Origin: Cyanobacterium sp. uoEpiScrs1
Lineage (GTDB): Bacteria; Cyanobacteriota; Cyanobacteriia; Cyanobacteriales; Microcystaceae
DNA length: 64,000 nucleotides
NCBI RefSeq assembly: GCF_947331815.1
Contig: NZ_OX373462.1
Location: 1,955,040 to 2,019,039, forward strand
Reading direction: 5' to 3'
The position numbers were made by a program, and so were the translations under genes. The notes beneath the pieces were generated by a model. The model saw nothing but the letters and a program-made list of their open reading frames with translations. It was not told the origin of the DNA and searched no databases. Below, one piece after another: positions 38,225 to 48,094 of this stretch. Numbering within the stretch: position 1 is the first letter of the stretch; the number at the start of each line of letters is the position of its first letter.

Positions 38225-38668
38225 ATGACACTTATTCGCTACAATAATAACCGTGAACTAGATACTCTTCAGCGTCAGATGAACCGTTTATTTAATGATG
38301 TTTTTCCGTCCACTTTTGAGCGGAATATAAGAGAGTTATCTTCTATACCTGCAGCCGAAATTTCGGAAACCAATGAGGCAGTTTTACTCAAATTAGAAGT
38401 GCCTGGGATGAAAGCAGAAGATCTCGATATTCATGTAACTAAAGAGGCTGTTTATATTAGAGGCGAACGCAAGCAAGAAATGGTTTCTGATGATAAAGGA
38501 ATGACCCAAAGTGAATTCCGTTATGGTAAGCTTGAACGGAAGATTGCACTTCCTTCATTAGTTGATAACACTAACGTTGCTGCCGAATACAAAGATGGTA
38601 TTATTCACTTAACTATTCCTAAAGCTGAAGATGAAAAAAATAAAGTAGTTAAGGTTAATTTTGGTTAG
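38225..38668 (+). CDS. hspA: Small heat-shock protein (Hsp20/alpha-crystallin)
   Basis: 147 aa. The N-terminal arm MTLIRYNNNRELDTLQRQMNRLFNDVF is typical of cyanobacterial HspA. The alpha-crystallin domain (about 45-140) has LEVPGMKAEDLDI, YIRGERKQE and the A-x-x-x-n-G-v-L-type block AAEYKDGIIHLTIPKAE. An ATP-independent holdase that keeps denatured proteins soluble. No CIRCE operator was found upstream. A terminator follows. Confidence 0.94.
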   Translation: MTLIRYNNNRELDTLQRQMNRLFNDVFPSTFERNIRELSSIPAAEISETNEAVLLKLEVPGMKAEDLDIHVTKEAVYIRGERKQEMVSDDKGMTQSEFRYGKLERKIALPSLVDNTNVAAEYKDGIIHLTIPKAEDEKNKVVKVNFG

Positions 38669-38704
38669 CTGTTAGTGGTAGTTAATTAGCATAGCTTATG
38701 ATTT

Positions 38705-38740
38705 TAATAACTTCTCTAATAATTGTTAGAGAGGTTATTA
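38705..38740 (+). terminator. hsp20 terminator
   Basis: TAATAACTTCTCTAA and TTAGAGAGGTTATTA form a stem with one G-T pair, 37 bp after the stop, followed by TTTATATTATT. Confidence 0.65.
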
Positions 38741-38845
38741 TTTATATTATTCAAATAATATAAATAATAACAAGATTTTTGTTGATTTTAATTATCAAAT
38801 AGCATGGTTATCACCAAGTTAGTTTTATATAGTTAATGTATAAAG

Positions 38846-39808
38846 TCAAAAAAATTTTTTTAAAGACATAGAATTAGATTGTAGAATAATATGTTTTAAC
38901 TCATATGCCCCAAGCAATACAACGGATATTATTAAAGGAATAAAATAATAAATTAACCTATAAATAAAGAGAAATAAAAGTATATTTTCTGTAGAAATAT
39001 AAGGAGATAAAAATACAAGTATAATTGCTTCAAAAACACCTAAACCTCCTGGAATATTACTTGTTAACCCCACTATTTGTGCTAATATATATATTTCCAA
39101 AAAAGTTGAATAAGATAAATAAACAGATGAACTGAAAACAGAGTAAAAAACTGATGCCGCTAACAACCAATCTAATGTAGATACAATTAATTGACCTAGA
39201 ATTAGTTTGACTGAAAGATGAGGTAAAGTCCATTGACCAATTTTAACTTGTTTTTTAGAAAAAATTGTTACTAACAAATAACCTAAAATTAAAAAAAGAA
39301 AAATCACTCCTAATAGCTGTACAGAGACAAATGGAAAATTTAATATATTAGTATTTTCTAAAGGATTTGTTATAAAAACAATTGCTCCTACAATAAATAG
39401 TCCTAAAATAAAAGTTAAATTACAAAAAGTAGAAATTTGAGTGATGCTAGTAAGAGATAGTCCCCAATTAGAATAGAGACGATAACGAATAATACAACTA
39501 CTCACGAGGGTAAAACCTACACTATTACTTATACCTGAACAAATAATGCTTGCTAAAGCTTTTTTATAAAAGGAAAGAGTGTGACGAATATAATTCACTG
39601 CTAGACAATCATATCCAGTCATAATTGTATAATTTAGACCTGTTAAAGCAATTGCTTTAATAATATTAGATAAAGGAATAGTTGATAAGATATTCCAGAT
39701 ATTTTGAGCATTATAGTGGTGAAAATTTTTATGAATTGTCCAAAGAGACAAAATAAAAATTGCTAAACTAGAACAAGGTATAAGTAGACGGAGAAAACTA
39801 TTAAACAT
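38846..39808 (-). CDS. YbhN/MprF-N-type polytopic membrane protein
   Basis: 320 aa with about eight hydrophobic segments. NSVGFTLVSSCIIRYRLYSNWGLS and GLTSNIPGGLGVFEAIIL are the hallmark blocks of the UPF0104/LPG-synthase transmembrane family. In MprF this half is the lysyl-phosphatidylglycerol flippase and is followed by an aminoacyl-transferase domain. Here only the membrane half exists, as in stand-alone YbhN-like proteins. Substrate is unknown. No transferase relic is seen in the 177 bp after it. Confidence 0.75.
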   Translation of the reverse strand: MFNSFLRLLIPCSSLAIFILSLWTIHKNFHHYNAQNIWNILSTIPLSNIIKAIALTGLNYTIMTGYDCLAVNYIRHTLSFYKKALASIICSGISNSVGFTLVSSCIIRYRLYSNWGLSLTSITQISTFCNLTFILGLFIVGAIVFITNPLENTNILNFPFVSVQLLGVIFLFLILGYLLVTIFSKKQVKIGQWTLPHLSVKLILGQLIVSTLDWLLAASVFYSVFSSSVYLSYSTFLEIYILAQIVGLTSNIPGGLGVFEAIILVFLSPYISTENILLFLFIYRLIYYFIPLIISVVLLGAYELKHIILQSNSMSLKKFF

Positions 39809-40190
39809 ATAGAAAACAACGATATAATCTTTATTATATAGATATATAACAGGTAAATTTATTTAAGTACCAAATAGTTGTATCTGATGAAATTATAATT
39901 CACCTGTTAGCATATAGTATATATATACTATATGCCTGGATTTTAAAAGTAGAAATTAAATTTAACAACCACTAAAGACAATTTGATTAATTAAAAGAAA
40001 AGATCGTATTATTTATTTATATTTATTTGTCCCCATTACATCTGAATATAAGGCAGTTGTTTGGATAATTAGTCGAAGATTATTGTACTCATGAATGATT
40101 GGTCTTGCAAAAGGATTAGTCTCTTTGTATCACAGATTTATAAAACTTATAAAGTATTTGAGGAGTTGATGGTAAAGTATATCGCATGAC
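39809..40190. other. AT-rich spacer with a 26-nt palindrome
   Basis: It holds a perfect palindrome at 39910-39935 (GCATATAGTATAT and its complement). The last ~160 bp may belong to the 5' side of the AAA-ATPase pseudogene that follows. Confidence 0.5.
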
Positions 40191-40640
40191 TATCGGTCAT
40201 ATTTTTGGAACTCTTACCGCCTAGTTTACGGAGAATATTCTTTAACTTTTGCGGTAGCGATGACTGATAATATTCAGCTCTATTACTTATAAAGGGTATA
40301 TAAAAGTATCTTTGATAAAATCTTTTTATGAGTTTGCCTGTGTAAGAGGAACGTGAAATCGTTTTTAACGTCTCTCCACATAGAACCTAACTTCACAACC
40401 TGAAAAATTATAATATCAAGTGGTCAGCCTATGAAACATCTGACTTTTCTAGGACAGAAATTGAATAAATTTTAATTGAGGCAATGCATATTGACTTTAA
40501 TGCGAATCAGAATTTTGTCTATAAGGGTATTTAAGAGGCTTGCCAGTTAGATAACTTTTTGGGCAAGATATGTCTGAGAACAAAGCAAGTTTATACAAAA
40601 CTGGACCACTATAGAGAAGCCTCTTTGTGCGTCTTATATA
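40191..40640 (+). pseudogene. ycf46: Ycf46-type AAA ATPase, decayed C-terminal part
   Basis: The translation shows eroded AAA blocks in order, across at least two frames. GHIFGTLTA resembles the usual VFGTFLTW. TFAVAMTDNIQL resembles FVVATANNIQ. A block ending IFDKIFL resembles RKGRFDEIFFVDLP. After a frameshift come EEREIVFNV and WSAYETSDFSRTEIE-stop-ILIEAMHIDFNANQNFVYKGI-stop-EACQ. The last is a clear match to the SGAEIEQ sensor-2 region of Ycf46. It has multiple stops (TAG, TAA, TGA) and a missing N-terminal half. The frame runs into the next gene without sharing function. Confidence 0.65.
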
Positions 40641-40729
40641 AATTGTTTGCTGTAATATCGTTTACGATTGGCTCGGGATTTGGAGTTGCTATCTTATGTC
40701 GGATTTTGAAGTATTATTTTGAAGCAATC

Positions 40730-41227
40730 ATGAAATATTTCTCTGTTTTCTTACAATTTATTTTAGGATTTTTTGTTGGTATTCTTTTACTCGTTAGCGG
40801 AACTACAGCTCTAGCATATGTAGTGTTTTATCGTTTAAATACCTCACCTCCAAAACCTATTTTTGCTGAAGAAAAACAAGAAAAAGCGGCGGAGCCATCT
40901 ACTCTTGAATCTAATGCCCAAGAAAAGGCTAAAAAATCTAAAGAAAAAATGGCAGCCCGAGAGTCTGAACTTTTTTCCGAAATCCAAAAAAAAGAGAAAA
41001 AAGGAGATTTACCATCTGGAGCTTATAGAGCATCCGTTATTTGGCCTAGTGGACTAAGTTTACGGTCTGAACCTGACCAAGATGCCCAAAGAATTGGGGG
41101 TATTGACTATAAAGCTGAACTGATTATTTTGAAAACAAGTTCTGATGGAGACTGGCAAAACGTTCGTATCTCCAGAAGTGGTCAAGAAGGTTGGGTTAAA
41201 GCGGGAAATATCCAAAAAATAGAATAA
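40730..41227 (+). CDS. Membrane-anchored SH3-domain protein
   Basis: 165 aa from ATG 40730. The N-terminal hydrophobic segment (YFSVFLQFILGFFVGILLL) acts as anchor. A Lys/Glu-rich probable coiled coil follows (about 45-95). A C-terminal bacterial SH3 domain (about 105-163) shows SGLSLRSEPDQDAQRIGGI and GWVKAGNIQKI. The frame is open upstream to 40559, but that part belongs to the Ycf46 relic. Such SH3 proteins usually sit at the envelope, possibly binding peptidoglycan. Role inferred. Confidence 0.75.
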   Translation: MKYFSVFLQFILGFFVGILLLVSGTTALAYVVFYRLNTSPPKPIFAEEKQEKAAEPSTLESNAQEKAKKSKEKMAARESELFSEIQKKEKKGDLPSGAYRASVIWPSGLSLRSEPDQDAQRIGGIDYKAELIILKTSSDGDWQNVRISRSGQEGWVKAGNIQKIE

Positions 41228-41258
41228 TGATAAGGTGGGCAATACCCACCTTATCATT
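41226..41258. terminator. GGTGGG palindrome at the SH3 gene end
   Basis: AATGATAAGGTGGG, loop CAATA, CCCACCTTATCATT: a perfect 14-bp stem overlapping the stop codon. The core matches the palindrome after ndhD1 (49691-49715). Confidence 0.75.
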
Positions 41259-42190
41259 GAAAAAAACTAGATTGTATAAACATCAATAAAATTTTTTTTA
41301 CAAAAAGTTTCTGTACAATACGATGTTTTAGCAAAAATTATAAAAACAGACTAACTTAACTATCTTATAAAAAACTATACAAGCAAATCTAATTACCATT
41401 AAATTTTAATGTTTTAGCTATAGTCTTTTTATAAGATGCTTTGTTAATACTGTATAAAGTTTATAAGCTTTTGTCATTAGTATATACTTTCACAGTAAAT
41501 TATATTTTTTAGATAGATCGACAAACAAACAATGTAAAACATTGTGTTATGTAATATAATAATTAAAACAGATGTTAATTGAACAACAAACTTATTGATA
41601 TAAATGGAAAAATAATTGCAACTTAGATAATATTGCTATAATTTTAGTAAATTAAATTTAATTGTAGTTTTTGTATTTTAATTAGTATTTTATTGATAAG
41701 TTTTTTTAATAATTAGTTTATTTCCTAGATAAGGTGTCTATTCTATAAGAGAATTTCGTTGATTCCTAAACTATAAATATAGCAATATTATTAATTAATC
41801 AACTAATACAAATACATATTCTCCTTGTATTATTTATCCCTAAAAATGTGACTATATAGCTTTCTAAAAATATTTAGGTTATATAAAAATTTAATATAAA
41901 AAATAAAGTCTAGAAAATTGTAATATAATCTTCTCTAGTAACTAGATTACTAATGATTAAAAATAGAAGATTAAAATAAACTACAAATGGCAAAAATATA
42001 AATTAATTTTCTGATTTTATCGATTATAAAACTAGTTTATACAGTGAATTTAGAAAGCTATTACTGATATGTCAATCAAAAATATATATATTGCCTTTAA
42101 CTTTTCTAGGCTTTTTGTTGTAAAATATTTTGTCAATCGTTACTGACAATTGTGGTAGTTGCGAATAATTTTTGCAATTATATCATTTTT
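41259..42190. other. AT-rich spacer
   Basis: About 930 bp of AT-rich DNA between convergent genes. I found no open frame, relic or long palindrome in it. Confidence 0.5.
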
Positions 42191-43180
42191 TTAAACAACT
42201 AATGATCCTCCACAACTTGAACCACTTCCGGCTGTACATCCATAACAATGAGGTCCAGTTTTTATAGTTTTAATTATATCTAAATCCCCTAACTCTAGGA
42301 GTTTATTTATAGTAAGTCTTTCTCCTTCTTTGTTCATTGCAGGAATATTCTCCATTTGGTTAAAATCACAATCGTAAACATTTCCAGTATAATCAATTGA
42401 CAGTTGATTTAAACACATTAAATTAGGTACTGTAAGGTTATTATAATGAAACTCTAAAAACTTAAGATAAGGAACATATAAATATCGATTTTGTAAAAAC
42501 ATTTTAGTTCTACCAATAGGAAAATTAATAATGGCAAAAAGATTGTTAAAATCAATATTAAAATTTTTTTTCAAAAAAACTTTATATTCTTGCTCTAATT
42601 GGTTTTGATTAGGAATTAAAGTAAAATTATTATCTCTCGGCATAGGAGGATTATAAACTAAATCTAAAATCAGACTAGAATCATTTCCATATCCTATTTG
42701 ATTTAAAATTTGTAAGGCTTTAATTGAATTATTATAAACTCCATCTCCCCTTTGGGCGTCAACATTTTTTTCTAGGTAACAGGGAAAAGAAGCAATAATC
42801 CTTACTTTATGTTTAGCATAATACTCGGGTAAATCTTCACAATTAGGTTCAAAGTAGATTGTTAAATTTGAACGAACAATTACTTGTTTTCCTGCATTTC
42901 TAGCTGCTTTTACAAGAGGACGAAATCCATAATTTATTTCTGGTGCACCTCCTGTTAAATCTACTACCTTTATTTGATGAAAACGATTTATTAAATCAAT
43001 TAATTGCTGACAAACTTCAGGTGATAATTCTTCAGTTTGCTTGGGTCCTGCTTCTACGTGACAATGACTACAAGTAAGATTACATCGTCTTCCTAAATTA
43101 ATTTGCAGTACTGTTATTTCTTTTTTACTAAGATTGGTATCTATTTTATTCTTGAAAGAAGTAAGTTTAGATAGATTCAT
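42191..43180 (-). CDS. arsS: Radical SAM protein of the ArsS arsenosugar family
   Basis: 329 aa. The radical SAM motif CNLTCSHC (C33, C37, C40) is followed by VEAGP. VVDLTGGAPEIN is the SAM-binding GGE-like block. A C-terminal Cys-rich module (CLNQLSIDYTGNVYDCDFNQM and HCYGCTAGSGSSCGG) matches the TIGR04167 'radical SAM/Cys-rich' family. ArsS transfers the 5'-deoxyadenosyl group of SAM to dimethylarsenite on the way to arsenosugars. A TIGR04282 glycosyltransferase occurs at 14101 in this window. Pathway assignment rests on family. Confidence 0.88.
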   Translation of the reverse strand: MNLSKLTSFKNKIDTNLSKKEITVLQINLGRRCNLTCSHCHVEAGPKQTEELSPEVCQQLIDLINRFHQIKVVDLTGGAPEINYGFRPLVKAARNAGKQVIVRSNLTIYFEPNCEDLPEYYAKHKVRIIASFPCYLEKNVDAQRGDGVYNNSIKALQILNQIGYGNDSSLILDLVYNPPMPRDNNFTLIPNQNQLEQEYKVFLKKNFNIDFNNLFAIINFPIGRTKMFLQNRYLYVPYLKFLEFHYNNLTVPNLMCLNQLSIDYTGNVYDCDFNQMENIPAMNKEGERLTINKLLELGDLDIIKTIKTGPHCYGCTAGSGSSCGGSLVV

Positions 43181-43848
43181 AAGTATTATTTGTGTCTGAT
43201 GTCCACATACAGCTAAGTTATCTCTATACTATATGTTATATATAAAATATATTAGATTTAAGTAATCTTATTATGTAAAAATAGTTGATTAAATAAAAAT
43301 TACATATAATTTTTAAAAATAAAAAAACATAAAGATTACAGAATTCAATCACAACTTTTAAGTCCTTTATAAGAAGAGAAATGTATTTATATCAATACTA
43401 CTGACTCCTTTTCTGGAAAGTTAAATTAACTGAAGTCACTTTATTACTTTAATTTTAAAAGACAAATAAATAATAAATATAAAACAAATCAAGCTTTTCA
43501 ATAATATTTATTTCAAATAAGTGATTTAGAACTAGTGAAATATAAATATATTATAAATTAATTCTATATTTTTTGGGAGAATACTTAAAAAAGCAGAAGT
43601 TGTAAATCAACAAAGCCAATTTAAAACAATCTAATTATTTTAAACAAGATACTTTTTTTTTATTAAGAAGATTATTTAGAGTAAGAGTCCTGTAAGTCTT
43701 TGCTTGCCGGACTCAGTATATTTAATTTAGGGGAAACTATTTTAGTTAAAGGATATTCGAAATTGAAAAATGACATGTCAACATTTCTGGTTCTATTGAG
43801 AAAAATAGTTCCAAGAATATCCTTTAGTTTCTCTAATCTGTTTAGTTT
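43181..43848. other. AT-rich spacer
   Basis: 668 bp. A 6-bp stem GAGTCC/GGACTC lies at 43685-43714, and AGGATATTC/GAATATCC flank about 50 nt at 43751-43822. Otherwise nothing recognised. Confidence 0.4.
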
Positions 43849-44898
43849 TTAACTACGCCAGCGTAATATTCTCGGTTCTACTGGATTCTTAAAGAGTCTA
43901 TTTTCTTCTCGAGATTTTTGATATTCTTGCTTTAGACGAAAATACCATTTTGCCTGAGTATCTGCGTCATCAATCAACATTAGTGTAGGATTATAGCTTA
44001 GCCCTTCTTGTTGTTGAATCACTGCATCACGATCTTGTCCTAAAAACTGACGAGTAAGGAATCCTAATAAAGGTTTAAAGACTCCTATCCAAGGAATAGT
44101 CCAGTAAATACTCTGGAAAGCCTCACATTCGTTTTCATCAATAGGAGTAATTGTAGTTAATAAACAAGCAGAGTAACGATCTCCTCTCAAAATTTCTGTT
44201 CGTATACTGGGTAATTTAAAGATAATTTCAATAGAAACATTATCCCCTAAAATTTTATAAGGGCGTGCACTTACCGGCATGTCATAGGGGACAAGACGAA
44301 ATCCTTGAGTGACAGGTTCATACTGCTTTTCTTTAATTCGAAATTTTTGTGGACCACTGCGCCACCACCAAGAACTATGAATGTGGGGACCGTGTGCAGG
44401 ATCCATCAGTCCAATAATAGCATGATCAATATTACAGGAAAAATGGATAACCTCAGAAATCCCAGGTTCAATCATACCAAAATCCGGAATCGTAGGTACT
44501 GGAGGAATATCGGCTAAGTTAGTTTGTTTGTCAGTATCTATTGGAAAATAGACCCAGATATTTCCTTGAACTTCTTGGCAAGCATAAGTAGGAATTCGAA
44601 TACGACTAATATCTAAATCATCATGTTCAGTCAAAGAGGGGATCCCCCTACAACTTCCATTATGAGTACTAAATTTCCAACCATGGTAACGACAACATAC
44701 ATTATCTCCTTCCATCCATCCATATTGCATGGGTATACCCCGGTGGGGGCATATATCACGCATGGCAAAGACTTCTCCATTTCCACGCCGTCCAATTAAA
44801 ATAGGTTCGCCAAGCATTTTCTTATGAACCATTTTACCTGGTTTTAATTGTTTGCCAGGTAAGGCGACATACCAACAATCACGTAATAAAGTGTTCAT
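43849..44898 (-). CDS. Rieske-type ring-hydroxylating oxygenase (PaO/CAO-like)
   Basis: 349 aa. The Rieske [2Fe-2S] motifs are CPHRG (C50, H52) and CRYHGWKF (C69, H72). The mononuclear iron site lies in NIDHAIIGLMDPAHGPHIH. The overall form resembles cyanobacterial relatives of pheophorbide a oxygenase and choline-monooxygenase-like proteins. The true substrate is not known. All metal ligands are intact, so it should be active. It needs a reductase/ferredoxin partner, none of which is adjacent. Confidence 0.85.
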   Translation of the reverse strand: MNTLLRDCWYVALPGKQLKPGKMVHKKMLGEPILIGRRGNGEVFAMRDICPHRGIPMQYGWMEGDNVCCRYHGWKFSTHNGSCRGIPSLTEHDDLDISRIRIPTYACQEVQGNIWVYFPIDTDKQTNLADIPPVPTIPDFGMIEPGISEVIHFSCNIDHAIIGLMDPAHGPHIHSSWWWRSGPQKFRIKEKQYEPVTQGFRLVPYDMPVSARPYKILGDNVSIEIIFKLPSIRTEILRGDRYSACLLTTITPIDENECEAFQSIYWTIPWIGVFKPLLGFLTRQFLGQDRDAVIQQQEGLSYNPTLMLIDDADTQAKWYFRLKQEYQKSREENRLFKNPVEPRILRWRS

Positions 44899-45307
44899 AA
44901 AGCTACTCTACTATTCTTAAAAAAGAAGACGCAGTTTTGTTAATTTTGTGCCATGTTAACAAGGTTAACGACGGCAATTCACTATTAATTGCAATAATTA
45001 CCATTTATTTTTAAGTAGATTTGGTTACTTTTTATAAGGGATTTTTGTTATGTTTAATGGTGTAATTTAACTAGCAATTTTACTAGAATAGTTTAAAAAC
45101 AGTTTAGAATAAAAAGTCATAACGATAACAAATTAGGTTATCACTAGTACGTTTCAAAAACGAATAAAAATAAGTTAGATTTTTAGAGGAGGTATCTATT
45201 TATTAAATTCTCTACAATTGTATTGTAGTTTTTGCTACTCTCGCACTATAGAAATTTATTCAATTGCTATTTTAGAGATAGTGATTAATAATTTTAGGGC
45301 TTGTATA

Positions 45308-45613
45308 ATGTTTTCCAGAAAAACAATTTGACGTATTTGGATTAACGTTGATTTTTGTAATTAGTTTATTTGTATATACTTACAATACTATGATAGAGTT
45401 CATATTTTAAAAATTATTGTGGGTTCTTTTATTAACTGGCCAGATGTTTTACTGTTTGCTTTGTATAACAATTCTTTAATTGCGCGATACATTAATGGTC
45501 AGAAATATTTTCTGCTAATTGTTGGGATGTTTTTTGAATTAGTACATATCATCTATGTCAAATTTTTATTGTATCTTATTTTAACTAATCAGAAGAAAAT
45601 TAATTATTTTTAG
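45308..45613 (+). pseudogene. Possible membrane-protein relic
   Basis: The frame reads MFSRKTI, stop, RIWINVDFCN, stop, FICIYLQYYDRVHILKIIV, then GSFINWPDVLLFALYNNS and hydrophobic C-terminal helices (KYFLLIVGMFFELV). The 64 codons after GTG 45419 are open but lack a ribosome-binding site. A decayed membrane protein is plausible; an intact small gene is less so. Confidence 0.35.
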
Positions 45614-46178
45614 TTCTCATTATATTGTTAAAAAGTTAGTACATTCTTTGATAAAAATATTTATCAGTATTTGAGTTGTTTTTAGTTTATAGACTATTAG
45701 TCAAATGCAATTAAAACAAACTGTTTGTTAATTTTGAATAAAAAAAGTAAAATTCAACATATTTTTTAATTTGTCTATTACCTAGGATAACTATGGAATT
45801 AATTGCTGGTTTAAAAGATATATTATCTCTATTTTAATTTTTTAAACTAGTCTTCACGAATATTAAGCCAGACATTAATCAATGATAATTTATAAATATT
45901 ATTGATAAAGCTAGTGCAGTAAAAACTACTATTTATCTAATCGCTAATGTTATTTAACTTTAAGGCAGCTTTTATTGATATTATTATTAGTTGCCTTTAT
46001 CTCTTAGAATAAGAAATTAAAAACTCAACTAATGTCAATTTTAGTGAAATATAAAGTCTTCTTATTCCTAATGTATAATTAGATCAAATTATTACTTTTA
46101 TTTTATATTTTTGGCGGTAGTTCGACTTGAAAGAAACTAAAATAAATATCCTTAATAAGGGAAGTAATACAGACATAG

Positions 46179-46415
46179 CTGAGCGATAATTGTAGCTTTA
46201 TCTTTACAGATCAGAATATTAATCTCAGAATATTAATCCTAAATAAACTTGTTTTCTAGTTAAATTTTATTGATTTTTAAAATGTATTTATGACCGTTAA
46301 AAAATTAAATTAGCAATTATAAATTGTTATTATTATAGTGTCTCATGCTGCAGAAGAAATTGCTAAATTTAGTAAGTGTATTTTATTATTATCAGGAAGA
46401 CAATATGCTCACTAA
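46179..46415 (+). pseudogene. ABC-transporter ATPase, decayed C-terminal part
   Basis: One frame carries eroded ABC blocks in the right order. LSDNCSF stands where LSGGQ is expected. ILILNKLVF-stop-LNFIDF stands for the Walker B/D-loop region LILDEPxxxLD. MTVKKLN-stop-QL-stop-IVIIIVSHAAEEIAKFS matches the switch-His block, followed by ILLLSGRQ. The stops are TAG, TAA, TAG and TAA, all one transition from Gln. The transported substrate cannot be told. Confidence 0.5.
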
Positions 46416-46930
46416 TTATTCTCACTAAGTTAACTCATAAATTTAATTTATCTAAGTTTAAAATTTACATACCCTAGAAGTTACTCACATATTCTACTAT
46501 GAATTTTTATCACACCTGCGGAACTTAACCATAAGTAAAATTATTTTTTAAATATATTTATTTGTCAAAACTAATTAAATAGTATAGGCATAATACCTTA
46601 TAAAAACATTTCTAATTTATTATATCTAATATTTATTTCCTACCAAGAATATTAGAGCTTTTTATAAATAAAAATTTTTTAAAAATTAAATATAATTTAA
46701 TTATAGCTGTCATAATTATTAAGAAAATAGTTAGTTTCTATATCTTGAAATAATTTTCAAGACTAGAATATTTTAAGTCGTTTAATTGTACTTGCTTACA
46801 TAAAATATAGTTTGCTATAGTATATTACACTGCAATTATTTTATTAATAACAAAACCATTTATTAGGTTTGATTTTATGCTATTAAAATTGTTTAAATAA
46901 TTTATTTTTAGTTATTAACTTATTTTTTAT

Positions 46931-46974
46931 TTACTTAATCACTTATATATTAGTATATATAAGTGATTAAGTAA
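46931..46974. repeat. Perfect 20-bp inverted repeat
   Basis: TTACTTAATCACTTATATAT and its complement flank a TAGT loop. It lies in the desert, away from any gene end. Confidence 0.7.
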
Positions 46975-47392
46975 AGTGTATTTTAATAGAATGAGCTTAA
47001 GAGATAAAAGATTAAAATATTTAATAGTGAATTCTATTAAAACAACCAATAATTGAATTTTAAAAAAGATATACATACTCAAAGTGAATTTAGACAATAT
47101 CAAATACAATTGGTATCCAAGCAATTTTATCTGTTAAGTTAATTTTGATTAAAACATACTAAAAAACACAAAATAAAAATATCAAGAAATACTTAATTCA
47201 ATTACTTTTTAGAAAGTAACTAGAATTAGTCATATAAGTAAAAACAGATAAGATTAAAATAAATAATTATTTTATAAGTTACTAATATTTATCTTTGTTT
47301 ATAGCTAATTATAGTTTTTTGTAAATTGCAGTAATTAATAAACAATTAATATAATGATAGTCTTTGTAAGAATTTGCTCTATTTTTAGATTA

Positions 47393-47440
47393 TAGATTAA
47401 ATTAATAATATTTTTATAAAAATATTATTAATTTAATCTA
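47393..47440. repeat. 48-nt perfect palindrome
   Basis: A 24-nt arm (TAGATTAAATTAATAATATT plus TTTA) is followed directly by its exact complement. No adjacent gene end. Confidence 0.75.
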
Positions 47441-47508
47441 TCTTGGTGTTAATATTGGAGTATTTATTTTAGCGGGTTGAGTTTAAATAATAATGGACTT
47501 CTAGATCT

Positions 47509-47544
47509 ATATTCAATTGATTATTTCAACAATCAATTGAATAT
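47509..47544. repeat. Perfect 14-bp inverted repeat
   Basis: ATATTCAATTGATT and AATCAATTGAATAT flank ATTTCAAC. Confidence 0.6.
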
Positions 47545-47869
47545 GCTATATTAACTTTTTTGTATTATTTTATAGTTCTAAATCTCTAGTTTAATCTTAT
47601 TTAAGATAAATATAGTATTATTTAGAACTGCTTGTAATTTTGACATAAACAATACTTTAAGAATAACATTTATTTTCTTCTATAAATACACTACTATCTC
47701 TATAAGAAACAACTATGTTTCTTGAAATAGCCATATTCCTTAATTAAGTTTTTTATTTTTTTATTTCTCTTTTTTAGGTTGCCGTCATATCGTAGCTATT
47801 CCAAAAAAAGAAAAAATAGAAAAAGTTATAATATTTAGGTTGATTTTAGATCTATAGACTTTTTGAGTC

Positions 47870-47913
47870 CATGTTATGGTTAATTTTGATGCTCAGAAAT
47901 TAACCATAACATG
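47870..47913. repeat. Perfect 17-bp inverted repeat upstream of ndhD1
   Basis: CATGTTATGGTTAATTT and AAATTAACCATAACATG flank TGATGCTCAG, 180 bp before the ndhD1 start. It may be the terminator of a lost upstream gene or part of the ndhD1 leader. Confidence 0.65.
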
Positions 47914-48094
47914 TTCAAAGATTAAAATATGAGATCTATTTTTAGAAGTCTAAAGAGAAAGTCGTTAGAATGGAGCGGGTATTTTTTGGAGACATTGAAC
48001 TAGTGAACAGTCAGCAGTGAAAACACTGATAACTAAGAACTGAATAACTGTTTAATCTAACTCCAAGTATCACTGAGGACATTAGATAATCGTA

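Larger units (their letters stand above)
44899..48094. other. 3.2-kb gene desert
   Basis: The longest gene-free stretch. It holds a possible membrane-protein relic (45308-45613), an ABC-ATPase relic (46179-46415) and inverted repeats at 46931-46974, 47393-47440, 47509-47544 and 47870-47913. A degenerate heptad tract (AGTGAAC, AGTCAGC, AGTGAAA ...) lies at 48001-48052. Several genes were probably lost here. Confidence 0.55.

Noticed and set aside
46211..46238. Two tandem copies of TCAGAATATTAATC
   Set aside because: Only two short copies, inside the ABC-ATPase relic. Too small to be a meaningful repeat.
48001..48052. Degenerate heptads (AGTGAAC, AGTCAGC, AGTGAAA, ACACTGA ...) like cyanobacterial STRR sequences
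   Set aside because: The units are too divergent to be called a true tandem array. Noted only as part of the spacer before ndhD1.
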